A stretch of 8,209 nt of DNA from Ruminococcaceae bacterium UBA2806 (GCA_002351795.1 DEHG01000020.1:1-8209); one strand, 5' to 3'; positions 1 through 6,696 are shown, counted from the first letter of the stretch. Notes: generated by a model not told the origin, from the sequence alone. Numbers and translations are program-made.

Positions 1-99
1 AAAGGCTGGCGAAACTTTTTTAATTTGGACTTTCACTGATTCAGGTAAATGATAATATGCAGGGCGCAGCAAAGGTGTGACACGATCAGTTTTTGTGAA
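1..99. other. Left-edge flank, no supported gene
   Basis: This stretch lies downstream of the leftward operon, whose last stop codon is at 100-102. I see no convincing hairpin plus U-run for terminating that operon. An open frame from 2 to 52 on the + strand runs into the window and ends in TGA, so it could be the tail of a rightward gene, but 16 codons are too few to judge. The A/T-rich stretch 15-24 is not preceded by a clear stem inside the window. Confidence 0.4.
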
Positions 100-990
100 T
101 TACAAACGACACATTCCCCAAAAACATCCCATCGCAAGAAAGAGCAATGCCCTGACTATCAGGAAAACTATCTCGTTTTTTATTATTTTTTGCGTCGGAC
201 GGCTTATATTGCTTTTCGGGCAGATATTCATGCATTTTTCACAGGCAATACATTCGCCGTCACGAAACTTATCCTCTCCGGGCTTGATACGGACAGGACA
301 ATTCCTGCGGCAGGCGGAGCATCCTTTAAGGCATGAGTCCTTATTGCTGCTTATCGCTGAAAACGGCATTACCGGAAGCAAAGCAAATACAGCCCCCATC
401 GGGCACAGAAACTGACAGAAAAAACGCTTTTGCAGCGCCATGCCTATTATTATAAGCGCTAACAAAATGATACCGATGATCTGTTCTCCGTCCGGCAGTC
501 TGAATGCTGTAAGCTTTGAAAAAACATCCCATGGGCTGTATCCGTTCAGGCTGCCATAGATGCCGGCAGCGCATAATATAACGATAAGAAGCAGAAGTAT
601 GTATTTGATCTTTTGCAGGACAGGTACTGCCTTATCGGGAATAGATATCTGCTTTTTGCGGCCCAGCACCTTTTTCTGTACCAGACCTGAAAGACCATAT
701 ACAGCATCGCCAAGAGTACCGAAAGCACAGACATATCCGCAAAAGAATCTGCCGGATAAAACGGTAAATCCTGCAAGCCCGATCAGTGTCATAACAAAGC
801 CGTTCATACCAAGCGGTTCTCCCCTGCCGATCTCCGTTACAAGAGATTTTACACCGTTAAAGCCTGCTGAAAATGCGGCGGGCATCAATATGAAAAATAT
901 AAGCCTTATTATCATCCCGGCAGCTGTTTTTATTTTCAGCTGCTTTTTCCTTTTCTGTGCCGCTGTCGGAAGGTTATCGTTTTGTTTCAT
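100..990 (-). CDS. NapH/NosR-like 4Fe-4S membrane protein
   Basis: A 296-residue polytopic membrane protein of the NapH/NosR/RdxA-like 4Fe-4S family, which passes electrons between a quinol or cytoplasmic donor and extracytoplasmic carriers. Hydrophobic segments lie at about 24-46, 64-83, 128-148, 168-187 and 273-291. Two family cysteine motifs end membrane segments: FCGYVCAFG (83-91) and FCQFLCPMG (191-199); the first has Ala where CP is usual. A ferredoxin-like part follows, with C220-x3-C224-x2-C227-x3-C231-P and C247-x2-C250-x2-C253-x3-C257-P, enough ligands for two 4Fe-4S clusters. The start codon overlaps the stop of the upstream FMN-binding gene in an ATGA, indicating translational coupling. 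It is the last gene of the leftward operon. By context it probably reduces the two flavinylated proteins encoded just upstream. The family assignment is firm; donor and acceptor are inferred. Confidence 0.9.
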   Translation of the reverse strand: MKQNDNLPTAAQKRKKQLKIKTAAGMIIRLIFFILMPAAFSAGFNGVKSLVTEIGRGEPLGMNGFVMTLIGLAGFTVLSGRFFCGYVCAFGTLGDAVYGLSGLVQKKVLGRKKQISIPDKAVPVLQKIKYILLLLIVILCAAGIYGSLNGYSPWDVFSKLTAFRLPDGEQIIGIILLALIIIGMALQKRFFCQFLCPMGAVFALLPVMPFSAISSNKDSCLKGCSACRRNCPVRIKPGEDKFRDGECIACEKCMNICPKSNISRPTQKIIKNEIVFLIVRALLFLAMGCFWGMCRL

Positions 991-1433
991 GTTCTCACCG
1001 CCTTTTCAAGAGCTTTCGTGACGGCATTGATTATCCCGTTTGAACTGAATGTAGCGCCGCTGACAATATCCGCCTTTGTATCGTTTGCTTCCGTCATTTG
1101 TTCTGTTACCGAAAGAGCCATACCAAAATAAGTATCGTCCTCTTTTGCATGGTCATATACCTCTATTTCCCTGATCTTACCTGCACTTACGGTCACTCTG
1201 ACACGGATCGGACCCCCGAAGCCCTCGGCTTCTCCTTCATACGTTCCGTCTTTATATTTTCCGGGCTGAGCTTTTGACGCTTCTGCTTCACGCTGCTTTC
1301 TGATCTCAAAAGCCTCTGCCCTGACCTGAGCCGTGACCTCGGAACGCTGGACTGCGGCGGTCTGATAACACCATACAGACGCAATTATCACCAAAAGTGT
1401 AAATGATCTGAGTAAAAAAACAGAATGTTTCAT
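987..1433 (-). CDS. Small membrane-anchored FMN-binding domain protein
   Basis: A 148-residue protein with one N-terminal membrane segment (about 7-27), a charged, probably helical stretch (28-58), and a C-terminal FMN-binding domain of the NqrC/RnfG/NosR type (about 60-145). The domain opens with KYKDGTYEGEAEGFGG and contains D122-I-V-S-G-A-T-F-S-S. This matches the ApbE flavinylation motif [S/T]GA[S/T]x[S/T], with Ser130 as the predicted FMN acceptor. The domain should face the outside of the membrane, where ApbE acts. The ribosome binding site AGGAGGG overlaps the stop codon of the preceding gene, and the gene's own stop overlaps the start of the 4Fe-4S gene (ATGA). It probably carries electrons from the 4Fe-4S membrane protein to the longer flavoprotein or to an external acceptor; that direction is inference. 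Confidence 0.9.
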   Translation of the reverse strand: MKHSVFLLRSFTLLVIIASVWCYQTAAVQRSEVTAQVRAEAFEIRKQREAEASKAQPGKYKDGTYEGEAEGFGGPIRVRVTVSAGKIREIEVYDHAKEDDTYFGMALSVTEQMTEANDTKADIVSGATFSSNGIINAVTKALEKAVRT

Positions 1434-1445
1434 TTTGCCGCCCTC

Positions 1446-2339
1446 CTAATTCCTTGCCTGTGAAATGATCTCATCTACAGCTTTCAGGATACCCTTTGAA
1501 GAATAAGTTGCGCCGCTGACGATATCAACACCGTCTGTATTCTGTGCATTTATGATCTTATCGGAAAGCTGTCTTACCGCTGCCAGCACATAATGACCGT
1601 TATCCGATTCCTCGCCGTCCGCATCCCATATTATATCTGCGCCGACAGACGAAATTTCACCGTTACTGACTCTGACCGTCACCCTGATCGTATATACAAA
1701 CCATTCATCCGGTGAATCATCAACTATCTCTGCTGTAGCGCTGTATGTGCCGTCTTTGTATTGTCCTGTCGGGGTCGGCGGTTCTTCTATGCTGATCTCA
1801 GGCTGCTGCGGCTGCGGTTCATATCTGCTCGGTTCTGTCGGCTTGCTGATCTCAGCGGGTCGGCTTGTTACTGTCGGACTGCTCGTCCCGGCAGGTCTGC
1901 TTTCTGCTGCCGGACTGCTTATTTCAGCAGGTCTGCTTTCTGCCGCCGGTCTGCTCGTTTCAGCTGGTCCGCTTTCTGCTGTTTGTCGGCTTGTTACGGC
2001 AGGCTTGCTTGTTTTAGCAGACTTACTCGTTTGTTGAACGCTCTTCTCAGCACTTTTTTCTGAAACAGTAACGCTGCTTTCTGTTTCAGATAAAAGCCTT
2101 GAAGCTTCTGAGGATAGTTCAGTGCTTTCCTGAGCAGATGTTACAAAAGTACTTGTTTCCTCGGAAACTGTTTCTGATGCTTCTGAATCGGCTGAGGATC
2201 CATCACCGATAATTTCACGTTTCAGTGCTTCATTATCAGGCGTATTATATAAAAGTCCTCCGGCGCATATTGCCGCCGCTATAATGCCGGGAAGAATACA
2301 GCCTGTTATTTTTATTATTTTCAGGAATGATGGTTTCAT
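1446..2339 (-). CDS. Membrane-anchored FMN-binding protein with long Ser/Thr/Pro linker
   Basis: A 297-residue protein in three parts. An N-terminal membrane anchor (about 9-29) is followed by an extracytoplasmic linker of roughly 160 residues rich in Ser, Thr, Glu, Ala and Pro, with imperfect SRPAE-type repeats at about 117-172. An FMN-binding domain (about 193-295) contains V271-D-I-V-S-G-A-T-Y-S-S, a flavinylation motif with Ser280 as the predicted FMN acceptor. The domain starts with QYKDGTYSATAE, closely paralleling the smaller FMN-binding protein downstream, so the two may be paralogues. The linker is long enough to push the flavin head into or through the cell wall. The start ATG has an AAGGAG site 17 bp after the ApbE stop. 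The anchor could be read as a signal peptide, but no lipobox is seen. The flavoprotein call is firm; the wall-spanning role is inferred. Confidence 0.88.
   Translation of the reverse strand: MKPSFLKIIKITGCILPGIIAAAICAGGLLYNTPDNEALKREIIGDGSSADSEASETVSEETSTFVTSAQESTELSSEASRLLSETESSVTVSEKSAEKSVQQTSKSAKTSKPAVTSRQTAESGPAETSRPAAESRPAEISSPAAESRPAGTSSPTVTSRPAEISKPTEPSRYEPQPQQPEISIEEPPTPTGQYKDGTYSATAEIVDDSPDEWFVYTIRVTVRVSNGEISSVGADIIWDADGEESDNGHYVLAAVRQLSDKIINAQNTDGVDIVSGATYSSKGILKAVDEIISQARN
1824..2009 (-). repeat. Degenerate repeats encoding SRPAE-type linker
   Basis: Imperfect in-frame repeats of 15 or 30 bp lie inside the FMN-binding protein gene and encode about residues 111-172, with units such as SRPAE, SSPAA and TSRPA. 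On the + strand they appear as recurring CTGCTTTCTGC and CTGCTCGT words. The register stays in frame, as expected for a flexible, wall-exposed linker whose length can vary. Confidence 0.75.
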
Positions 2340-2356
2340 ATTATCTCCTTAGATTT

Positions 2357-3427
2357 CTATGCCGATATTTTATGTACGGGCGTTTCGGATGAAAAGCTGT
2401 CAGCTATGCCCGCTGTCACAAGCAGTCTGTTGTCTGATGTTAAGAGTATCATATCAAACTCCTGCTTATGCTGCCGCCAGTAAGAGATTGCTTTTTCTTC
2501 GCCCATTACATAACAGGCTGTCGATAGTCCGTCCGCCATTGCTCCGTCACTGCTTACTATCGTTACGGATACAAGACCGCTGTCAGCAGGATAGCCTGTT
2601 TTCATATCCATTATATGATGATATGTTCTGCCGCTGCCGTCCGAAAAGAATCTTTCGTAGCCGCCTGATGTTATTACCGCCTTATCCTTGACGGAAAGCA
2701 CACCAAGCATAAATGAAGTATCGTCGGGATGATCCGGGTCGGTAATACCGCATTTCCACAATGTACCGTCAGGCTTTGTGCGGTAGCAGTGAACATTGCC
2801 GCCGAGAGAAACAACACCAGATACCATTCCCTTTTCCTCAAAGATCTTCATTATCCTGCCGCTTGTATAACCCTTTGCTATTCCGCCGAAATCTATTCCC
2901 TGACCGTTTCCGAGAGTCAATGTTTTTCCCGAAAGAGTAAGCTTATCGCTGCCGCAGTTTTCAAGCGTTTTTTTAATGTCACTGTCTTTGGGTACGGACG
3001 GATCATCTCCCGTAAAGCCCCATAGCTGCATAAGCGGATAAACTGTCATGTCATAAGCTCCGTTTGTGCTTTCGTAAAGCTGCATTGATTTTTGAGTAAG
3101 GTACAGTGTATCCCCGGACAATTCAGCGCTGCCGTTTTTGTTTATCGAATAAACTTCACTGCTGCTGTTTCCTACGGACAGAAGCGAATCCAGTCGCTGT
3201 ATCTCCCGTATCGCTTCATCGACCGCTTCGGACGCATTGACTCCCGTTGCCCTGATCGTCATTACTGTATCCATTGCAAATATTTCACGGCTTTCGGTAG
3301 TGATCTCCTGCTCATTGGATATGACTTGTGAGGATACGGAAATGTCCGCTGCCTGCTGCTGAGAGCATCCGCCAAAGATAACTGTACAGCACAAAGCTAA
3401 AAAAGGTATTATTTTTTTGCATTTCAT
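2357..3427 (-). CDS. apbE: ApbE-family FAD:protein FMN transferase (lipoprotein)
   Basis: A 356-residue ApbE-family protein. The enzyme cleaves FAD in a Mg2+-dependent reaction and attaches FMN through a phosphoester bond to a Thr or Ser of target flavoproteins outside the membrane. An N-terminal signal ends in V-I-F-G-G-C21, a plausible though not ideal lipobox, so it is probably lipid-anchored. Family landmarks run in order: AMDTVMTI (51-58), YDMTVYPLMQLWGF (125-138), IDFGGIAKGY (178-187), SLGGN (207-211), SGGYERFF (254-261), YHHIMDMKTGYP (269-280, Met where HxxDP is usual) and DGLSTACYVMG (299-309). The ATG overlaps the stop of the upstream Gx transporter gene (ATGA), with a GGAGGG site. 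Both FMN-binding proteins immediately downstream carry its recognition motif and are its obvious substrates. Confidence 0.95.
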   Translation of the reverse strand: MKCKKIIPFLALCCTVIFGGCSQQQAADISVSSQVISNEQEITTESREIFAMDTVMTIRATGVNASEAVDEAIREIQRLDSLLSVGNSSSEVYSINKNGSAELSGDTLYLTQKSMQLYESTNGAYDMTVYPLMQLWGFTGDDPSVPKDSDIKKTLENCGSDKLTLSGKTLTLGNGQGIDFGGIAKGYTSGRIMKIFEEKGMVSGVVSLGGNVHCYRTKPDGTLWKCGITDPDHPDDTSFMLGVLSVKDKAVITSGGYERFFSDGSGRTYHHIMDMKTGYPADSGLVSVTIVSSDGAMADGLSTACYVMGEEKAISYWRQHKQEFDMILLTSDNRLLVTAGIADSFSSETPVHKISA

Positions 3428-3945
3428 TGTTTTTTCCCTCCGATAAAAATGCTGTCAGGCAGACGGCGTACAAGCTCATTACCCATTATTCCTATCAGCA
3501 GACCCGATATCATTCCCGAAAACCATAGTACGCACAAATACCAGCCTACGCCTGTCGTATTCATAACTATCACAGCGACAATTATCTGCCCGACATTATG
3601 AGAGATACCTCCGGCAATGCTTACGGTTATCGGACGGAAGCCGCCAATGTTTTTAAGCAGTATCATCACGATCGTTGAAAGCATACCTCCGGCAAGACTG
3701 TATAAAAAAGCGGAAGGCCCTCCGAACATTATTGATACCAATGCAATACGCAGGATATTTATGACTACAGCAGTTACATTGCCCATCTTATAAAGCGCAG
3801 TAAGAACAACGATGTTTGTAAGTCCCAGCTTCATTCCCGGGAAGGCAAAAAATGCGGGTATTTGTGACTCAACATAGCTGAATACCAGAGCCAATGCGAT
3901 CATGATGCCATAGGCGGCTATTTTTTTTGTACTGTTCATTTTCAT
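3424..3945 (-). CDS. Gx transporter family membrane protein (EetB-like)
   Basis: A 173-residue, almost wholly hydrophobic protein with five or six predicted membrane segments. It is typical of the family often labelled 'Gx transporter' or 'heptaprenyl diphosphate synthase component I' (Hpre_diP_synt_I). Hallmarks are PGMKLGLTNIVV (36-47), an SLAGGMLS stretch (83-90) and GISHNVGQ (113-120). Family members sit beside ApbE and flavinylated proteins; EetB of the Listeria flavin-based extracellular electron transfer locus is, to my knowledge, of this type. I chose ATG at 3945 because a GGTGA site lies about 10 bases upstream; a GTG at 3954 would add three residues. It is the first gene of the tight five-gene operon and overlaps apbE by 4 bases. 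It may act as an S-component-like membrane partner or help assemble the electron-transfer chain. Its substrate, if any, cannot be read from the sequence. Confidence 0.85.
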   Translation of the reverse strand: MKMNSTKKIAAYGIMIALALVFSYVESQIPAFFAFPGMKLGLTNIVVLTALYKMGNVTAVVINILRIALVSIMFGGPSAFLYSLAGGMLSTIVMILLKNIGGFRPITVSIAGGISHNVGQIIVAVIVMNTTGVGWYLCVLWFSGMISGLLIGIMGNELVRRLPDSIFIGGKKQ

Positions 3946-4002
3946 GCTGTTCACTTCACCATTACATCAATATCCGAAGCCGCATCTTTTCTTTTACAGT
4001 AA

Positions 4003-4031
4003 TAAGGCTTCTCCTTATCGAAGAAGCCTTA
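4003..4031 (-). terminator. Hairpin between surface-protein gene and redox operon
   Basis: A perfect 10-bp inverted repeat, TAAGGCTTCT (4003-4012) and AGAAGCCTTA (4022-4031), with a 9-base loop, lies 44 bases after the stop of the surface-protein gene. Read leftward it is followed only by TTACTGT, a poor U-tract, so it is likely a leaky terminator or an mRNA-stabilising stem. I see no good promoter in 3946-4074 for the downstream operon, which suggests read-through from the promoter at about 6700. Confidence 0.65.
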
Positions 4032-4074
4032 ATGCCTGTATCATATACAATATAGGATCATAGCGGTTATATTA

Positions 4075-6573
4075 TCAGTTTTCCTTTTTCTTCTTTTTGC
4101 CAAGTATCACCGCAGTCAGAACAGACAATGCTGCTGCTATCAACATGATTCCTGCCGCCGAGTCATCCGCTGTTGAAGGAACGCTGCTGCCTGAATCGAC
4201 AGGTGTTACGGAACTGCCGCTTTGTACGGTTACAGAACCGCCGTTATTCTGTGATGTCGGCGTACTGTTCTTATTTTCGGGTTTGCTGTTTTGTTTCTCA
4301 GTATCACTGTTCTGTTTTTCAGGATCGCTGTTTTGTTTTTCAGGGTCACTGTTTTCTTTTTCGGGATCGCTGCTCTGATTTTCAGGATCAGCTGTGCGCT
4401 TTATAGTAAAGCTTAGTTCATCATAGCCTTCTGCGGATACTGTTAAAGCAAAGCTTTCAGTATCATTGTCAAAGATATCTGCATTGCTCGTATCAATCTT
4501 ACCCGTTTCGGGATCAATGACCGTAACTGCGCCACGTCCGAAAGCAGAATATGTCTGCTCATTGACGGTAACGGAACGTATAGCGGACAGGTATTCCGAA
4601 AGCTGTTCATCCATCATGCCCTCTGCTGCTATAATTGCAGGAGAAGCGCTGATAATATCTCCGTTGTAAACAGCCGGCGCAGGTACCGTAAGCTCAAATT
4701 GTGCGCTGACGGGAGCATATTTGCCCTTTGCGTCAGATACCGTCAGATCAAACGTACCGTGTCCGACCTTTGCAGGGTCAAATGTTATCGTGCCGTTTGA
4801 AACCGTCATTTCAACAGGGCTGTCATTCTTTGTTACGGTATAAACGGGATCAAAATCCTCTGCAAGACCGCTTTGGGTATAGGTTGTACTGCCGTTTGAA
4901 GCCGCAGTATTTTCAGCAGTAAGAGCCGCCCCTGTCTTGATGGGAACATACAGATCAACAGGGATAGTCTTTTTGCCCTCATCAGTAAAGTAAGTTATCT
5001 TGTTGATCGTCTGACCCATTATCTTTTTATAATGCTCTGAGCTGGTCTGACAGCCGTGAGCCTCAGCGGTAAATCCTGTACACCATGCAAGATTATTTAC
5101 TTTCCAGATGTTTTCGAGATGTCTCAGTCCATAGGCATTACCCTCGTTAGTATAAAGCACAACGCCGTAAACTGTATTGGCTTCCAGACCGCTTGTATTG
5201 ATCTGATAATCGCCGTAACGGCTGCTTGTAAGAAGCTCCGCCTGAGCGCCCTCGACAACTGTTTCAGCGGAATTGTCGGTAGAAAATTCAAGCTTTCCGT
5301 CCTCGCCCATTTTTACGGTTTTACAATAAGCCGGCGCCTTATCAAGTATATAGTAGGAATAGCTGTCGCCGCAGAATAATGCGTCCTTGCCCTCATAAAC
5401 ACTGGTCGTTGTTTTGCCGTGACTGGATACTGTAACCTCATAGCGGTCACTGTCCGTTACCTGCTTATAGGCGGAAAGGTCAATATCACCGAGCTTGACA
5501 GGATAGATAATGCCCGTTATATCCGAGCCGTCCTCATTGACATGATACGAACCGCCTGCAAGCGTACCCATAAGCGGCTTGCTCTTGGTTGCAGAAGTGA
5601 ATATATCAACAGGAACATCATTGCTGATCTCAATGCCTGCTCTCGGATTATTGATATTTGTTTCGTTTTTATAGAAATCTGCATAAGGAATATTCATAAG
5701 CGCATATTTTACAGGATCTACATAGATATCCAATCCGCTTATCTTTTTGATACCGTCACTTGTAAAATATGTTACCTCGTTAATTGTCTGTCCTGTCATG
5801 CCTTCGTAATGTGCAGAAGAAGTAGTACAGCCGTGAACAACATCGGTATAACCTGTACACCATGCTAAACTGGTGTTTCTCCAGATATTTTCGAGGTGAC
5901 GCAGACCGTAATCGTTTCCTTCCTTAGTGGAAATGATAACACCGTAAACAGTGCTGACGTTCTGCAGTTCCTCGGAATCAAAATTCAGCTGATAATCTCC
6001 GTAATTGGATGCCTTTGTAAAGCTGTGTCCTGCGGTGATCTCCGATACCTCTCCCTGAACCTTGCCAAAGGAAAAGCTGCCGTCGGAATTCTGCTTCATT
6101 TCCTTATAAAATGCAGGTGTTTCATTCATCACATAATAGGAATATGTGGGTCTTTCGTATAATACGCCTGAACTGCTGTATTCCGTGGTGCTTTCCTTTC
6201 CTCTGTTAGTTACAGTTATAGAAAGCTTGTCGCTGTCCGTTACCTGAGTAAACGAGGACAGATCAACATTTCCCGATACCTTTACAGGGAAGGTTATGCC
6301 CTCTATCCTGTCGCCTGATGAATCGGCATGGTACGAGCCTCCCGACAGCATACCTGAACGCACCTTTGATTTGGTCGCTGATGTAAATACGTCAACTGGT
6401 GTGTCATTGTTAAGTTCAGCCTGATAGAATTCACTGTACGGAATATTCATCAGAATGTAAGTGCCGTCCGAGACAGCCTTTTCCTCGCCGGTCAAAGCGC
6501 CGACGCTAAGTACAGTACAGCTTGTAAGCATAGCCGCCGTCAGCATTATGGCAAGACTTTTTCTGAGCTTCAT
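4075..6573 (-). CDS. Surface protein with two Tp47-like modules and Shr-HID-like domain
   Basis: An 832-residue secreted protein. A signal peptide covers about 1-26, probably cut after SVGA; LTSC19 also resembles a lipobox. Two homologous modules follow (about 37-286 and 287-543). Each begins with YxLMNIPY[S/A][D/E]FY, like the YATLSYADYW start of Treponema Tp47, then VD[V/I]FTSATKSK, SYYV/SYYI, YGLRHLENIW and CTG(Y/F)xxxxHGCxTSSxHY. Next come an Ig-like stretch (about 545-630) and a domain (about 636-726) with YLSAIRSVTVNEQTY and LTVSAEGYDELSFTI, resembling the haemoglobin-interacting domain of Shr (formerly DUF1533). Six 7-residue repeats (729-770) lead to VPSTA (798-802), a membrane segment (806-825) and KKKKKEN. 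ATG 6573 has an AGGAGA site; a TTG at 6594 would only add residues before the signal. Expression is probably iron-regulated (operators upstream). Ligand binding is inferred, and penicillin-binding activity should not be assumed. Confidence 0.85.
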   Translation of the reverse strand: MKLRKSLAIMLTAAMLTSCTVLSVGALTGEEKAVSDGTYILMNIPYSEFYQAELNNDTPVDVFTSATKSKVRSGMLSGGSYHADSSGDRIEGITFPVKVSGNVDLSSFTQVTDSDKLSITVTNRGKESTTEYSSSGVLYERPTYSYYVMNETPAFYKEMKQNSDGSFSFGKVQGEVSEITAGHSFTKASNYGDYQLNFDSEELQNVSTVYGVIISTKEGNDYGLRHLENIWRNTSLAWCTGYTDVVHGCTTSSAHYEGMTGQTINEVTYFTSDGIKKISGLDIYVDPVKYALMNIPYADFYKNETNINNPRAGIEISNDVPVDIFTSATKSKPLMGTLAGGSYHVNEDGSDITGIIYPVKLGDIDLSAYKQVTDSDRYEVTVSSHGKTTTSVYEGKDALFCGDSYSYYILDKAPAYCKTVKMGEDGKLEFSTDNSAETVVEGAQAELLTSSRYGDYQINTSGLEANTVYGVVLYTNEGNAYGLRHLENIWKVNNLAWCTGFTAEAHGCQTSSEHYKKIMGQTINKITYFTDEGKKTIPVDLYVPIKTGAALTAENTAASNGSTTYTQSGLAEDFDPVYTVTKNDSPVEMTVSNGTITFDPAKVGHGTFDLTVSDAKGKYAPVSAQFELTVPAPAVYNGDIISASPAIIAAEGMMDEQLSEYLSAIRSVTVNEQTYSAFGRGAVTVIDPETGKIDTSNADIFDNDTESFALTVSAEGYDELSFTIKRTADPENQSSDPEKENSDPEKQNSDPEKQNSDTEKQNSKPENKNSTPTSQNNGGSVTVQSGSSVTPVDSGSSVPSTADDSAAGIMLIAAALSVLTAVILGKKKKKEN
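4264..4389 (-). repeat. Six 21-bp in-frame tandem repeats (DPEKQNS)
   Basis: Six consecutive 21-bp units encode DPENQSS, DPEKENS, DPEKQNS, DPEKQNS, DTEKQNS and KPENKNS (residues 729-770 of the surface protein), followed by a degenerate TPTSQNN. The middle two are identical in protein, while the flanking units diverge, as expected for repeat expansion from the centre. The region is hydrophilic and uncharged overall, and suits a stalk through the cell wall just before the C-terminal anchor. Confidence 0.9.
4945..6465 (-). repeat. Internal duplication of about 250-residue module
   Basis: The two Tp47-like modules are encoded by about 5716-6465 and 4945-5715. They share long blocks in the same order (YGLRHLENIW, VD[V/I]FTSATKSK, GGSYH, QVTDSD, TVYGV, HGC-TSS-HY, GQTIN-[I/V]TYFT). 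Third-codon positions differ freely, so the duplication is old. Each copy keeps one Cys pair with the same spacing (C239/C249 and C498/C508). Confidence 0.85.
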
Positions 6574-6606
6574 ATAAATTCTCCTCTCGATCAATATTAA
6601 ATATTA

Positions 6607-6620
6607 TTAGATATATCTAA
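6607..6620. promoter_or_regulatory. Perfect TTAGATATATCTAA palindrome, operator A
   Basis: A perfect 14-bp palindrome 33 bases upstream of the surface-protein ATG, inside its predicted leader. It is identical to operator D. The TTAG...CTAA half-sites resemble those of DtxR/MntR/MtsR-type metal-dependent repressors. The regulator itself is not in the window. Confidence 0.75.
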
Positions 6621-6632
6621 CCCTTAATTCTT

Positions 6633-6669
6633 AAAAAATCCCATTGTCCGTTTTAACGGATAGCGGGAT
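6633..6669 (-). terminator. Leader terminator/attenuator before surface-protein gene
   Basis: In the leftward transcript, ATCCC (6669-6665) pairs with GGGAT (6642-6638), and TCCGT (6660-6656) pairs with ACGGA (6651-6647), around a short internal loop containing one G-U and one U-A pair. A U6 run (6638-6633) follows directly. This has the form of an intrinsic terminator placed between the predicted start site (about 6690) and the ATG at 6573. It would yield a short RNA of roughly 58 bases if it works. No known riboswitch class was recognised. Confidence 0.55.
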
Positions 6670-6674
6670 AATGA

Positions 6675-6688
6675 TTAGATATAACTAA
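6675..6688. promoter_or_regulatory. Operator B (TTAGATATAACTAA)
   Basis: This copy differs from the palindrome at one position. It lies directly downstream of the leftward -10 box, from about +2 to +15 relative to the predicted start, where a bound repressor would block transcription initiation. It starts exactly 68 bp from operator A. Confidence 0.75.
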
Positions 6689-6696
6689 CTTATGAA

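Noticed and set aside
2..52. Possible C-terminal end of a rightward gene entering from the left
   Set aside because: Only 16 codons are visible, with no recognisable motif, and the other two frames also close quickly.
1747..2063. Two overlapping + strand ORFs rich in Leu/Cys or Arg/Cys
   Set aside because: They are antisense shadows of the repetitive Ser/Pro linker of the FMN-binding protein and have no convincing ribosome binding site.
3424..3954. Heptaprenyl diphosphate synthase activity for the Gx-family gene
   Set aside because: This is a legacy family name. The protein is a small all-membrane protein without aspartate-rich prenyltransferase motifs and sits in a flavin electron-transfer operon.
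4264..4389. Regular 21-bp repeats as a possible CRISPR array
   Set aside because: There are no spacers. The units are contiguous, in frame and encode a 7-residue protein repeat.
5056..5868. + strand ORFs of 107 and 149 codons opposite the surface-protein gene
   Set aside because: They fall on the antisense strand of a gene with clear domain repeats and show no family resemblance.
4075..6573. Calling the surface protein a penicillin-binding protein
   Set aside because: Only domain-level resemblance to Tp47 is visible; there are no SxxK/SxN/KTG motifs, and the context is iron/redox, not cell wall synthesis.
6574..6594. TTG start giving an 839-residue surface protein
   Set aside because: ATG at 6573 has a proper AGGAGA site and starts directly with a signal peptide (KLRK then hydrophobic); the extension would overlap the ribosome binding site.
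6667..6677. GATAATGAT resembling half of a Fur box next to operator B
   Set aside because: The second half of the 19-bp Fur consensus is absent, and the TTAG...CTAA palindrome explains the site better and recurs four times.
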